NCBI GenBank assembly: GCA_948794795.1
Contig: CAQGLR010000009.1
Location: 1 to 64,000, forward strand
From: an uncultured Lachnospiraceae bacterium
GTDB lineage: Bacteria; Bacillota; Clostridia; Lachnospirales; Lachnospiraceae
DNA length: 64,000 nucleotides
Reading direction: 5' to 3'
Shown here: in pieces, positions 1 through 9,264 of the stretch
Position numbering within the stretch: the first letter of the stretch is position 1
Layout: each line of letters opens with the position of its first letter
Notes under the pieces: generated by a model
Told to the model about the DNA's origin: nothing
The model's input: the letters and a program-made list of their open reading frames with translations, nothing else
The model's database searches: none
Program-made: the position numbers and the translations under genes

Positions 1-85
1 TCTAAACCATCGGTTTCTTCATGTCAAGCTGACCTGTGAACAGTAACGAATTTATAAAACGGATGTGACTAAAATTTTTACAGCC

Positions 86-114
86 TTGTATCTTTCCAGA
101 CACTTTGTTATAAT
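86..114 (+). promoter_or_regulatory. Sigma-A-like promoter of the MraY-like gene
   Basis: TTGTAT at 86-91, a 17-base spacer and TATAAT at 109-114, 45 bases before the start codon. The -10 box is consensus and the spacing ideal. No other gene lies between it and the MraY-like gene. Confidence 0.6.
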
Positions 115-158
115 AGAAAAGTGTTGCTTAGGTGAAAATTAATTCCAGGAGGATAAAG

Positions 159-1121
159 ATGTACAATATTTTAAAGGATTTTCTAGAACCAAACCAGATA
201 GCGGTAGCTGGCATTCTTGTAGCATTTGTGCTTACATTTGCTGGTCTTAGGTTCCCGTTTCCATTCCTGCCTGTTGACCATGGCAGGGAGTTTGCTGTAA
301 ATGGTGCACTTTCAAAGGGAAAGACAAGAGGTGTTGGATTTACATTTGTAATAGTATTTATAGCCTGTTCATTGCTATTTATGCCAATAAGCAGGGAATA
401 CATAATATATTGTATATTATTGCTGGCAGTAATGCTTAGTGGTTATCTTGATGATGCCTCAAAGACGCCTTGGAATGAGTATAAGAAGGGTATTATTGAT
501 TTAGCAATATCTATAATGACAATGTGGACTTTTGTAAATTATAACCCAGGTTTATTAAAGATACATATAGGTACTTTTCTTATAGATATACCTGTACCAG
601 TTTATTTTATACTTGGTATTATACTTTTGTGGGTATCTATTAATGTTACAAACTGTACAGATGGTGTTGATGGGCTTTGTGCAAGTCTTTGTTGTGTTGT
701 AATATCTTCTTTTACAGTAATTTTTGCAAAAGAGCTTGGGTATTATGTAATTACAGGTTTTATATTTGTATCTGTGCTTCTTGCATACCTTTATTTTAAT
801 TCATCTCCAAGCAGTATGCTTATGGGGGATGCAGGTTCAAGGGCGCTTGGATTTTATATAGCCATAATTGCTATGAAAACAGGGCATCCGCTGGCATATA
901 TATTACTTGCACTGGTTCTTATACTTGATGGCGGGCTGGGTCTTGTTAAAGTATCACTTAAGAGGTTCTTGAAAATATCAATATTAACCAATACAAGGAC
1001 ACCCTTGCATGACCATGCAAGGAAAAATAAAGGCTGGTCTGATACCCAGGTTGTATTCAGGTATATTATATTCCAGATAATATGTGCTTTAATTGCATAT
1101 ATTATAGTTGCAATAAAGTAA
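159..1121 (+). CDS. mraY: MraY-like phospho-sugar transferase (polyprenyl-phosphate GT4 family)
   Basis: A 320-residue integral membrane protein with about ten hydrophobic segments. It has MraY-family landmarks in order: KGKTRGVGF near residue 60 (in place of GTPTMGG), a DD pair near 105, NCTDGVDGLC near 170, GDAGSRALGF near 230, and a late cytoplasmic HDHARKNKGWS that matches the MraY HHHFELKGW region. Known family reaction: transfer of phospho-MurNAc-pentapeptide to undecaprenyl phosphate (lipid I). The start at 159 is set by AGGAGG at 147-152; the upstream in-frame start has no ribosome site. It is not in a mur/fts cluster and the motifs deviate, so it may be a second, specialised copy rather than the housekeeping mraY. 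A WecA-type function is less likely because of the HxH...GW motif. Confidence 0.8.
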   Translation: MYNILKDFLEPNQIAVAGILVAFVLTFAGLRFPFPFLPVDHGREFAVNGALSKGKTRGVGFTFVIVFIACSLLFMPISREYIIYCILLLAVMLSGYLDDASKTPWNEYKKGIIDLAISIMTMWTFVNYNPGLLKIHIGTFLIDIPVPVYFILGIILLWVSINVTNCTDGVDGLCASLCCVVISSFTVIFAKELGYYVITGFIFVSVLLAYLYFNSSPSSMLMGDAGSRALGFYIAIIAMKTGHPLAYILLALVLILDGGLGLVKVSLKRFLKISILTNTRTPLHDHARKNKGWSDTQVVFRYIIFQIICALIAYIIVAIK

Positions 1122-1155
1122 AAATTTAAAAAATAAATAAAATTGTGGTTAAAGT

Positions 1156-1193
1156 GAACAGGCGGCTGTTATATAGAATAGCTGCCTGTTTAC
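1156..1193. terminator. Hairpin between the convergent MraY-like and LRR genes
   Basis: Inverted repeat with arms AACAGGCGGCTGTT and AATAGCTGCCTGTT and a 6-base loop, directly downstream of the MraY-like stop. A second stem (CCAGTAA...TTACTGG, about 1203-1225) overlaps the stop of the convergent LRR gene. The T-tract is weak, so termination is inferred from position and stem quality. Confidence 0.5.
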
Positions 1194-1218
1194 TTAATGA
1201 TACCAGTAATATACTGTT

Positions 1219-2625
1219 TTACTGGGAGGTATCTTGTTTTGTTTTAATTGTAATTCCATTATCACATTGCAGGTTTGGATTAACCAGTTTACTTTTAAGA
1301 TATGGGCACTTGCTTATATCAAGTTCTTTAATTTTATTACCTTCACAATGTAGTTCACCGATTTCTGGATTATTTGTTATATCTAGCGAATCCAGTTTAT
1401 TATTTCTGCAGTCAAGATATCTAAGGCTTGATAATTTTGTTATATCTAATTTATCCAATCCACAGCTGCTGCATAATAAAGTATATAGAAATTTTACATT
1501 GTCAAGTGAAAGCCCTGATAGAGGATTGTTACTGCAGTTAAATTCTGAAAGTTCTTTATTGGCAGATAAATCCAGGCTGGTTATTTTATTGTTATTACAT
1601 TGCAATAATGAAAGTTTTGTACATCCACTTATATCAATTTCTGTTAAATTATTATTACTACATATAAGTTTGTCCAGTACAGGTTTATTACCAAGCAGCA
1701 GCCCTTTGCCAGATAATCCTCCATTATCACATTCAATACGTTGTAGTTTGCTATTGTTTTTTAAATTTAGCTTTTCAAGTTTATTTTCACTGCAAAGTAA
1801 AGTATTTAATTTTTTAATAGAAGTAAAATTAAGTTTCTTACATCCATTTCCATTTATATTTAACCAGCTGATATTATTAATATTGTCCAGATTAATTACT
1901 GTAAGTTTGTTGCCATCAAGTTCAAGTGAATCCAGCTTTTGGTTATTAGATAAATCTATTTTGCCAAGTTTATTATTTGACAAGAATAATGAATCCAGCT
2001 TTTTATTATTAGATAAATTGATTTCTTTAAGTTTGTTGTCATTAAGGAACAAAGTTACCAGGTTCTTATTTTTAGATAAATCTATTTTATTAAGATTACT
2101 TGAACTTAAAGAAAGGGTGGTTAGTTTGGTAAATTTTCTTATATCAAATCCAAGTTTTATCTTATTTCCTCCGCCAGCACGGAGATAGCTGAGATTTGTA
2201 CATCCATATATAACCAGTTTATTAAGTTTTGCCTTTTTTCTTACAGCACATCCATATTCAACATCAGGACAGTCAATTTTTTCTAATGATTTGTTATCTT
2301 TTATAACCAGTTTTTTAAGTCCTTGGTTAGAATCAATAATTATAGTTTTCAGGTTATTAAATACAGGAATTTCTATACTGCCTGTAAGTCCACATTCTTC
2401 CCATGTAATTGATTCAAGATTTCCCTTTTTATCCCATGTATAGTGTCTGTCATATTCTATATCTGTGGAAAGCGTTGCACCTTTTTTAATCTGTTCACTT
2501 ACGATTTTCTTAAGTTTTGCAATATCTGCTTTGTTTTTACTGGCAGCTCCAGCCTGTTTTGGAATTGTTAAAAATATTCCAGCAAAAATTATTGTTAAAA
2601 TAAAGATTTTATTTATCTTTTTCAT
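1219..2625 (-). CDS. Secreted leucine-rich-repeat protein (copy 1)
   Basis: About 468 residues from the chosen start. N-terminal signal peptide (MKKINKIFILTII...GAA), a charged helix (ADIAKLKKIVSEQIKKGATLS), a WDKKGNLESITWEECGL segment, then about 15 leucine-rich repeats of the LxLSxNKLxxI type to the C-terminus. No sortase motif, transmembrane anchor or SH3/GW domain is seen, so it is probably released or held non-covalently. The start at 2625 is chosen because it gives a clean signal peptide matching the paralogue at 2719-3984; an in-frame GTG at 2649 lacks an adjacent ribosome site. LRR domains bind proteins; the partner is unknown. Tandem duplicate of the next gene, same strand. Confidence 0.75.
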   Translation of the reverse strand: MKKINKIFILTIIFAGIFLTIPKQAGAASKNKADIAKLKKIVSEQIKKGATLSTDIEYDRHYTWDKKGNLESITWEECGLTGSIEIPVFNNLKTIIIDSNQGLKKLVIKDNKSLEKIDCPDVEYGCAVRKKAKLNKLVIYGCTNLSYLRAGGGNKIKLGFDIRKFTKLTTLSLSSSNLNKIDLSKNKNLVTLFLNDNKLKEINLSNNKKLDSLFLSNNKLGKIDLSNNQKLDSLELDGNKLTVINLDNINNISWLNINGNGCKKLNFTSIKKLNTLLCSENKLEKLNLKNNSKLQRIECDNGGLSGKGLLLGNKPVLDKLICSNNNLTEIDISGCTKLSLLQCNNNKITSLDLSANKELSEFNCSNNPLSGLSLDNVKFLYTLLCSSCGLDKLDITKLSSLRYLDCRNNKLDSLDITNNPEIGELHCEGNKIKELDISKCPYLKSKLVNPNLQCDNGITIKTKQDTSQ

Positions 2626-2690
2626 ATTTTGTACCAAGTATACAAACACAAATGGTAAATAATGGTGTTTGCTTTTTGTATCCTTTCCTA
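2626..2690 (-). promoter_or_regulatory. Structured 5' leader: SD, hairpin, CTTGGT, start
   Basis: On the minus strand a strong Shine-Dalgarno (AGGAAAGGA, 2681-2690) lies about 55 bases from the ATG. Between them is a 7-bp stem (CAAACAC...GTGTTTG, 2643-2671), then ACTTGGTACAAAAT and the ATG. The same order of elements precedes the genes starting at 53318 and 58029. Folding of the hairpin would bring the SD closer to the start (inference). Confidence 0.4.
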
Positions 2691-2718
2691 TTTTTTTAGC
2701 TATCTGTGGTAATATTTA

Positions 2719-3984
2719 TTATTGTATAATTATTGTTTCTGCGTCATATGTAAAAGAGTCCTTGTCTGTTTCAAGAAGTTTTGGGCAATTACTTAAATCG
2801 AGGCCTGTTATATTATTGCCTTTGCAAAGCAGTTTCCTAAGCTTTTTATTATTGGAAAGGTCTAGTGAAACCAGCTGGTTATTACTACAGCTAAGGATAT
2901 CCAAGTTAGTTAAACTTGAGGTATTTAATTCTTTTAAATTGTTATTTTTACAATATAATTTAATAAGGCTGGTTGTTTTATCAAGATTTAATTCTGTAAG
3001 GCCGCAGTCACTGCAGTTAAACCTGGTTAAAGCAGTACACCCGTTTAAATCAATACTTGTTAATTTTTTATTATTATGGCAGTCCATAAATGTAAGCTCC
3101 GGTTTTTCACCAAGCAGCAGTCCGCCATCAGATAATACCCCATCTGCAGTCCTTAGTGAAACCAGTTTTTTTGAATCACTTAAATCAAGTTTTGTTAATT
3201 TTGTACTTTCACATGTGAGAATTTTTAAATTTTTTAAAGTAGTGAAATAGAATTCTGTACATGGATTAAAGCTTATATTCAGATATTCAGTTTTAGTATT
3301 GTTTTTAATATCAATAGCAGAAAAATTATTAAAATCTAAAACCAGGGTCTGGATATTTTTATTATTAGATAAATCTATTTTTTCAAAATTATTATGTGAA
3401 ATATCTAACCTTGTTAATTTCTTATTATTTGATATGTCCAAATTTTTAAGGCTGCAGAACTGCAGGTTTAATTCTTTTAAATTAGTGTACCTGCTTAAAT
3501 CAAGACCAGAACTTCCAGTTTTTATTTTATTAGCATTATATATTGTTATGGATTTAAGGTTAATACAGCCTTTTATTTCGATTTTATCATATGGAAAATA
3601 AACAGACTGTTCATTTTCGTAATCTTCATAACCAAAAAATGCAATCTCTTCTAATGATTTGTTATCTTCTACAGTTATACTTTTTAATTCCTTACTGCGG
3701 CTTATTTTCAGGGATTTTAATTTATTAAATGAAGGAATTTTAATATCTCCAATAAGATTACAATAATCCCATGAAATTGATTCAAGCCTGCCGTTTTTAT
3801 CCCATGTATAATTGTAATCATTTTCTATATCTTTGGAAATGGTGGCTCCCTTTTTTAGCTGTTCATTTACAATTTTCTTAAGTTTAGCTATATCATTTGC
3901 ATTTCTTTTGGCTGCCTTTGCATTGGCTGGAGGAATTAATGCCAGGCAGAAAAAGGTGATAAATATGGTTATTATTTTTTTCAT
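2719..3984 (-). CDS. Secreted leucine-rich-repeat protein (copy 2)
   Basis: 421 residues, paralogue of the preceding LRR protein. Signal peptide MKKIITIFITFFCLALIPPANAKA, the same N-terminal helix (ANDIAKLKKIVNEQLKKGATIS), the WDKNGRLESISWDYCNL segment, and about a dozen repeats of LDLSNNKKLxxL type. Both copies share the unusual LLLGxKPxL insertion two-thirds along. The ORF ends within an LRR cap, with no anchor. An SD-like AGAAAGGAT lies about 14 bases before the ATG. Probably co-transcribed with copy 1, which follows it on the same strand after about 90 bases. Function not deducible beyond extracellular protein binding. Confidence 0.75.
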   Translation of the reverse strand: MKKIITIFITFFCLALIPPANAKAAKRNANDIAKLKKIVNEQLKKGATISKDIENDYNYTWDKNGRLESISWDYCNLIGDIKIPSFNKLKSLKISRSKELKSITVEDNKSLEEIAFFGYEDYENEQSVYFPYDKIEIKGCINLKSITIYNANKIKTGSSGLDLSRYTNLKELNLQFCSLKNLDISNNKKLTRLDISHNNFEKIDLSNNKNIQTLVLDFNNFSAIDIKNNTKTEYLNISFNPCTEFYFTTLKNLKILTCESTKLTKLDLSDSKKLVSLRTADGVLSDGGLLLGEKPELTFMDCHNNKKLTSIDLNGCTALTRFNCSDCGLTELNLDKTTSLIKLYCKNNNLKELNTSSLTNLDILSCSNNQLVSLDLSNNKKLRKLLCKGNNITGLDLSNCPKLLETDKDSFTYDAETIIIQ

Positions 3985-4239
3985 AATTATTTATATATCC
4001 TTTCTAAAAATGTTGTTTTTATTATTTTAACATAATTACCATACCCAAATTATTAAATTTTCTTTAATCCATAAAATACAATATTTATAAAATAAAACAT
4101 GTGATATAGTTATTTTTTGTTACATATATAGTATGTATATGTGCTTTTTAAACTTACAGGACATTGCCTTTTAAGGTTTTATATAGTAAAATAATATTAT
4201 GCTGGTCTTAGGCAAAATTATCCAGAAGGGGTGAGAAGT

Positions 4240-6333
4240 ATGGCAGTAGTAAGGACAGTTCTTATAATTGATGATAATAAAGAAGACAGGGAAATGATAT
4301 CTGGCTTTTTAAATGGGGACTATAATATTATAGAACCAGAAGACAGTAAAGATGCCATAAGGGTTTTGGATGCCAATGCAGGTATAATTGCTGCTGTTAT
4401 TCTGGATATTACTTCCGATGTGAAATCAGGATATGGTTTTTTGCATATTATGAAGAAGAGGAAAAACCTTTCAAAGATTCCTGTTATAATAACAGCGGTT
4501 ACAGATAATGATGAACTAGAGATTAATGCATTATCAATGGGTGCAGGTGATTTTATCTATAAGCCATACAATCTGGTAGTATTACAGAAACGTCTGGATA
4601 ATATTATCAGGCTTAGTGAGAATGCATCAATGGCAAAATATTTACAGAAAGACCGGCTTACAGGCGTATATTCAGAAGAGATATTCTGCAAAAAAGTTTC
4701 ACATATGCTTTTTGAAAATCCTGGACTGGAATATTGTATTGTATATTCTGATATGGAGAATTTCGGACTGCTTAAGGATTTGTTTGGTGAAAATGCAGGT
4801 AATAATATTCTTGTATATATGGCAAGAGTTTTTAAGCATTTTATAGGTGGGGATGAACTTTGTGGAAGGATGGAAGCAGACCATTTTATACTTTTTCTTA
4901 AATATAATAAAGAAACATTAAATAAAAATCTTGAATCTATAGTAAAGATTATTAATGATTTTCCAGTTAGTATGTCTATCAGGCTTAAGTTTGGTGTATA
5001 TAAGATAGATGATATAAATATGCCAGTACAGGCTATGTGCAGCAGGGCAGTGCTGGCGGCTGATACAATAAGAGGCAGGTATGGGCAATATGTTGCATAT
5101 TATGATAAAGAAATCTGGGAAAAGCAGCTGTATGAACAGGAAATAATTAATTGTATGGAAGAGGCACTTAAGGAAAAACAGTTTATTGTATATTTCCAGC
5201 CTAAGTATGACCTGGAGTCGGAAAGGATTGCAGGAGCTGAAGCGCTAGTCCGCTGGCAGCATCCAGAAAAGGGGTTTATGAGTCCAGGAGAGTTTATACC
5301 TCTTTTTGAGAAAAATGGATTTATTACAGAACTTGATAAATATGTGTGGGATGCTACTTGTGGTTATATAGAAAACTGGATAAAGAATGGCTATCCTGTT
5401 GTACCAGTATCTGTAAATGTATCAAGGACAGATATTTACAATCCAGATTTTATAGAAATAATACTTGGAATTATACATAAACACCATCTTGAACCAGAAA
5501 ATATACATCTTGAAATTACAGAAACAGCATACACTGATAATCCAGGACAGATTATAGATGTTGTTAAAAAGCTTAAACTTATTGGTTTTGTTATAGAAAT
5601 GGATGATTTTGGTTCAGGGTATTCTTCATTAAATATGCTTAATGAGCTGCCTATTGATATACTTAAACTTGATATGGGATTTGTGCAAGGTGATATGAAG
5701 ACAAACAGCAACAATATATTAAGTTTTATTATAGGACTGGCAAAATGGATGGATTATGCAGTAGTTGCAGAGGGCATAGAAACAGAAGAACAAATACAGA
5801 TGCTTAGGAATATGGACTGTAATTTTGTACAGGGGTATTATTATGCACAGCCTATGCCTCCAGATGAGTTTGAAGCATATATGTTAAAACATAATACTAT
5901 TGGTAAAATGGATGATATAAATATAGACGGACTGGAGGAGCTTAAGTTTAAAAAGTCACAGGGAGTTATGCTTATAGTTGACGACCTGGTGCTTAACCGT
6001 AAGATATTAAGCACATCCTTTTCTTCGTATTTTAAAGTTGTTGAAAAAGAAAATGGTGCTGATGCATTTGAATATATAAAAGAGAATTATAAGGATATAG
6101 ATATAATAATGCTTGACCTTGTAATGCCAGTTATGGATGGTTTTACACTTATGAAACATCTTGGAAAGGATGAAAGATATAAACATATTCCAGTAATTGT
6201 AACATCACAAGCTGGAGAGAAAAGTGTCAGGAAGTCATTTGAACTTGGTGCTGTTGATTTTATTGAGAAACCATATAATTTGAGGATTATACTTCATAGA
6301 GTACAAAATGTAGTTATGGCATCTAAGAAATAA
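4240..6333 (+). CDS. REC - degenerate GGDEF - EAL - REC signalling protein
   Basis: 697 residues, no membrane segments. Residues about 5-125 form a receiver domain (LIIDDNKED, VILDI, KPYN). Residues 130-285 form a GGDEF fold (DRLTGVYSEE) whose active-site loop reads EADHF instead of GGDEF, so cyclase activity is doubtful. Residues 295-545 form an EAL domain with AEALVRW, NVSR, DDFGSGYSSL, LKLD and VVAEGIE intact, so c-di-GMP phosphodiesterase activity is expected. Residues 570-690 form a second receiver (LIVDD, IIMLDLVMPVMDG, EKPYN). AGAAGGGG supports ATG 4240 over GTG 4231. No kinase is adjacent. Given flagella and chemotaxis genes in the window, a motility role is plausible. Confidence 0.85.
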   Translation: MAVVRTVLIIDDNKEDREMISGFLNGDYNIIEPEDSKDAIRVLDANAGIIAAVILDITSDVKSGYGFLHIMKKRKNLSKIPVIITAVTDNDELEINALSMGAGDFIYKPYNLVVLQKRLDNIIRLSENASMAKYLQKDRLTGVYSEEIFCKKVSHMLFENPGLEYCIVYSDMENFGLLKDLFGENAGNNILVYMARVFKHFIGGDELCGRMEADHFILFLKYNKETLNKNLESIVKIINDFPVSMSIRLKFGVYKIDDINMPVQAMCSRAVLAADTIRGRYGQYVAYYDKEIWEKQLYEQEIINCMEEALKEKQFIVYFQPKYDLESERIAGAEALVRWQHPEKGFMSPGEFIPLFEKNGFITELDKYVWDATCGYIENWIKNGYPVVPVSVNVSRTDIYNPDFIEIILGIIHKHHLEPENIHLEITETAYTDNPGQIIDVVKKLKLIGFVIEMDDFGSGYSSLNMLNELPIDILKLDMGFVQGDMKTNSNNILSFIIGLAKWMDYAVVAEGIETEEQIQMLRNMDCNFVQGYYYAQPMPPDEFEAYMLKHNTIGKMDDINIDGLEELKFKKSQGVMLIVDDLVLNRKILSTSFSSYFKVVEKENGADAFEYIKENYKDIDIIMLDLVMPVMDGFTLMKHLGKDERYKHIPVIVTSQAGEKSVRKSFELGAVDFIEKPYNLRIILHRVQNVVMASKK

Positions 6334-6347
6334 AAATTTATTAAGAG

Positions 6348-6375
6348 TTGAAAATTAAAAGAATAGTGTTATAAT
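6348..6375 (+). promoter_or_regulatory. Promoter of the PepSY-like gene
   Basis: TTGAAA at 6348-6353, 16-base spacer, TATAAT at 6370-6375, 37 bases before the ATG. Confidence 0.55.
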
Positions 6376-6412
6376 AATGGAAATTGTAAAATAATAAAGG
6401 AGGTTTTATGTT

Positions 6413-6889
6413 ATGAATAAAAGAATTATAGCAATAGGTTTAGCATTAAGCCTTAGCAGTTTGTCATGTATTACTGCACAGGCAAAGAAAATTTCAAGTA
6501 ATACAGAAGCAGAGGAACTTGCATTGGATTATGTTAAAGGTGCTACAGTTTTACATGTAGAGGAAGATGACGATGATGGTGTATGGGTATATGAAGTAGA
6601 TATGAAGAAGGGTGGCAAGAAATATGAGCTTAAGTATAATGCTTCAAATGGAAAGCTGGTTGAATACCAGTGGGAAAAGATAAGCCATAAGAGAGCCAGC
6701 AAGAAAGTTTCAGAAAAGACTATACGCCGTATGGCAGGGAAAAAGGTTAAAAATGCAACAATTACAGAATTTGATTACGATTCAGATGATGCAAAATATG
6801 AAATCGAAATGTATGATAAAAATAAAAAATATGAACTGGAATATAGTGCCGATGGAACATTGGTTTCTTATAAGTGGGAAAAGTTATAA
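6413..6889 (+). CDS. Small secreted protein with two PepSY-like repeats
   Basis: 158 residues. Signal peptide of about 24 residues ending AQA-K, then two related modules of about 60 residues. Each holds an A-x-A/K-I amphipathic helix followed by YEVDM...KKYELKYNASNGKLVEYQWEK and YEIEMYDKNKKYELEYSADG...YKWEK. This matches the PepSY fold, which in other proteins inhibits proteases or acts as a sensor outside the membrane. The second module has an acidic run DYDSDD. AAAGGAGG precedes the ATG; a nearer ATG at 6408 is out of frame and closes at once. Single-gene unit with its own promoter. Confidence 0.7.
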   Translation: MNKRIIAIGLALSLSSLSCITAQAKKISSNTEAEELALDYVKGATVLHVEEDDDDGVWVYEVDMKKGGKKYELKYNASNGKLVEYQWEKISHKRASKKVSEKTIRRMAGKKVKNATITEFDYDSDDAKYEIEMYDKNKKYELEYSADGTLVSYKWEKL

Positions 6890-7236
6890 TGTGGTAATTC
6901 TAAAAGATAATAAGGAGAACTTTAACAAGAAATTACTTTAAGATATTTTAAGAAAGGCTGTTACACAAAGTAAGAATGATACATGGTATAGTGGGTTATA
7001 TAAATATATAAGCTATGTTTTGTATACATTATACTTAGTGTGGCAGCTCTTTTTAATTTAACAGTAATTAATAAGTGTTAGAGATATTATAGGTATTATT
7101 ATAAAAATAATATGTTTTAAAAGAAAGTATTATAATAAGTGAATGTCATATACTTTAATTTGATATGGACATATTTACAAGTAAATGATATAATTAGGAT
7201 ATTAAATGGTACCAATATGGAGGAAATGAATTATTT
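6890..7236. other. Intergenic, no gene seen
   Basis: About 350 A+T-rich bases. No convincing ORF. A TATAAT at 7189-7194 may be the -10 box of the response regulator gene, but no well-spaced -35 box is visible. Confidence 0.4.
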
Positions 7237-7947
7237 ATGGATGGGAATATATATATTGCATTGTGTGATGATGAGCAATATGTGCATGAAAGAGTTGATA
7301 ACATGTTAAAAGAATATTTTGCAGAAAAAGATTGTGATTATGGAATTGTACATTTTTTTTCTGCAAAAGAACTGTTAGAAAGTAAGGAAAAGTTTAATGT
7401 TTTGATGTTAGACATAGATATGCCAGATATGGATGGTATAGAGGCTGCGCAAAGGCTTGCAGAGCAGGACAGGCAATATAGGATTATTATGCTTACAGGT
7501 AAACCTGAACGTTTTAAAGAAGCATTTAAAATTGGTGCATACAGGTTTGTGACAAAACCTGTAGATAAAGAAGAATTTAATGAGGCTCTGGAAGATGTAG
7601 CCAGGTCATTGATGGGGTGTTGTAAAATACAGGTACGGTTCCAGAACAAGCTATGCCAATTTTGCCAATATAACATTGATTATATAGAAGCTTGTGGTGA
7701 TTATGTTAAAATTTATATAGATAACAGGATATGTGAAAGTGACAGGACATTAAAAAGCTGGAAGGATGAGCTTGATGACAAGCTTTTTACAGATTGCCAT
7801 AAAAGTTACATAGTAAATCTTGAAAAGGTAAAACAAGTTTGTAAAAATAACATTGTGCTTAAAAATGGAAAGGAAGTTCCAGTTTCAAGACGCAGACATA
7901 GTGATGTTATGCAAAAATTCGTGGAATATGATATAAGCAACCATTAA
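7237..7947 (+). CDS. LytTR-family response regulator (AgrA/LytR type)
   Basis: 236 residues. Receiver domain about 1-120 with acidic pair DD at 11-12, phosphoacceptor Asp59 in MLDIDMPDMDG, and conserved Lys in TKPVDKEEF. Residues 130-232 form a LytTR DNA-binding domain (CQYNIDYIEACGDYVKIY, FTDCHKSYIVNL, VPVSRRRHSDV). Such regulators bind pairs of 9-bp direct repeats. The partner kinase follows 33 bases downstream. GGAGG lies about 13 bases before the ATG, a little far. No agrB/agrD-like gene is adjacent, so a peptide-signal circuit is not shown. LytTR-type repeats sit at the end of the kinase gene, just before the polyketide cluster. Confidence 0.85.
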   Translation: MDGNIYIALCDDEQYVHERVDNMLKEYFAEKDCDYGIVHFFSAKELLESKEKFNVLMLDIDMPDMDGIEAAQRLAEQDRQYRIIMLTGKPERFKEAFKIGAYRFVTKPVDKEEFNEALEDVARSLMGCCKIQVRFQNKLCQFCQYNIDYIEACGDYVKIYIDNRICESDRTLKSWKDELDDKLFTDCHKSYIVNLEKVKQVCKNNIVLKNGKEVPVSRRRHSDVMQKFVEYDISNH

Positions 7948-7980
7948 ATGTAATTATTATAAAGGGGAGATTAACAGAAT

Positions 7981-9264
7981 ATGGAATGGGTGTTAAATGT
8001 AATTATGTTTATTGAGGTAATAGTTGAATATATATCTTTCTTTTATATTATTTTCCGTAAAAGTTTGTGTGCCGGTTCTATAAAAAGAATTTTATATATT
8101 ATTCCTGTTATTATATTGCTGGGATATTTAGGATTTATTAATTGGGATGTTGCAATATTAAATTTAGCAGGTGTATTTACTTCTGTTTTTATGACTAAGT
8201 ATTTTTTTGAGATTTCAGTTAGAGAAACTGTAAAACTATATTTTGTAGCCTTTTCTTCGTTATCTTTTTTAGAAACAATCATGTACTATATAGTAGAAAC
8301 ATTGTATAATGTAGGGAAGCCTGGTACATGTGTTATATATCTGTTATGTATTATTATAGAATTATGGGTATATTATTTTATTTTAGGAAGGAAATTGGAT
8401 AAAGAAGCATTTAATATGCCTGGGATAATCTGGTTGCTTATTTCCATAGTGATATTTTTACTTGCATTAATGATATCTTATTTTACATTTATTTTAACAG
8501 AGGTATTACATAGACAGGGTATAAATAAAGGGGTTATATTAATAACAGCAGGAGGTTTCGTAGTTTTTGTATTAAACTATTTTGTTCTTTATTATTATAA
8601 TATTAAGCAAAAATATAGTTTTGAAACAAGTATGCTTGAAACATATAATGAGCAACAAAAAAAATACTTTGAGCAGCTTCTTTTAAAGGAGCAAGATACT
8701 AAGCAGTTCAGGCATGATATTATATCTGAATTATCACAAATACAAAGTTTTTTAGAAAAAGATGAATATGAAAAAGGAAAAGAATATATATCAGAAATGT
8801 TAATGGGTATTTCACAAATTAGTAAAGCTAGTTATGATGTTGGTAATGAGATTATAAATACTGTAATAAATTATTATCTTATTCCTTTAGAAGAAAAAAT
8901 AAGTATTAAGGTAAAAGGATTTATCAGTAATGAACTAAACATTTCTATGAGAGATTTGTGCATTATAAGTTCTAATATCGTTAAAAATGCAGTAGATGCA
9001 TTAGAAGATTATTCTGGTAATGCAGGAGAAATTAAAGTTGAGGTAAGACAGGGAGAAAGTTTTTGGCTTATGAGGGTTCAAAATACAATGATGAACAATA
9101 ATATTATATTAAAAGATGGTATTCCTGTAACAACTAAAAATAATAGTGAACTGCATGGTTTTGGCATAAAAAATATAATTTCATCAGTAGATAAATATAA
9201 TGGAGAGTATAATTATAGAATAGAAAATGGTTATTATATAGCAGAAGTTTATCTTAAAATATGA
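7981..9264 (+). CDS. GHKL-type sensor histidine kinase (AgrC-like)
   Basis: 427 residues. About six membrane segments in residues 1-205, then a short coiled coil and a phosphoacceptor motif QFRHDIISEL with His245. The C-terminal ATPase domain (330-427) has the N-box SSNIVKNAVDAL and a HGFGIKNI G-box typical of the GHKL family. Paired with the LytTR regulator 33 bases upstream, it should phosphorylate that protein's Asp59. Codon use becomes markedly more A+T-rich along the gene, as in the following polyketide cluster, so the pair may border the foreign island. The ligand is unknown. Confidence 0.85.
   Translation: MEWVLNVIMFIEVIVEYISFFYIIFRKSLCAGSIKRILYIIPVIILLGYLGFINWDVAILNLAGVFTSVFMTKYFFEISVRETVKLYFVAFSSLSFLETIMYYIVETLYNVGKPGTCVIYLLCIIIELWVYYFILGRKLDKEAFNMPGIIWLLISIVIFLLALMISYFTFILTEVLHRQGINKGVILITAGGFVVFVLNYFVLYYYNIKQKYSFETSMLETYNEQQKKYFEQLLLKEQDTKQFRHDIISELSQIQSFLEKDEYEKGKEYISEMLMGISQISKASYDVGNEIINTVINYYLIPLEEKISIKVKGFISNELNISMRDLCIISSNIVKNAVDALEDYSGNAGEIKVEVRQGESFWLMRVQNTMMNNNIILKDGIPVTTKNNSELHGFGIKNIISSVDKYNGEYNYRIENGYYIAEVYLKI

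Noticed and set aside
1145..2188. Long open frame opposite the first LRR gene
   Set aside because: Its Leu/Ser-rich product is the mirror of LRR codons, with no ribosome site; the opposite strand encodes a clear signal peptide and LRRs.
7237..9264. A complete agr quorum-sensing system
   Set aside because: The regulator and kinase are AgrA/AgrC-like, but no AgrB-type protease or short AgrD-like propeptide gene was found on either side.
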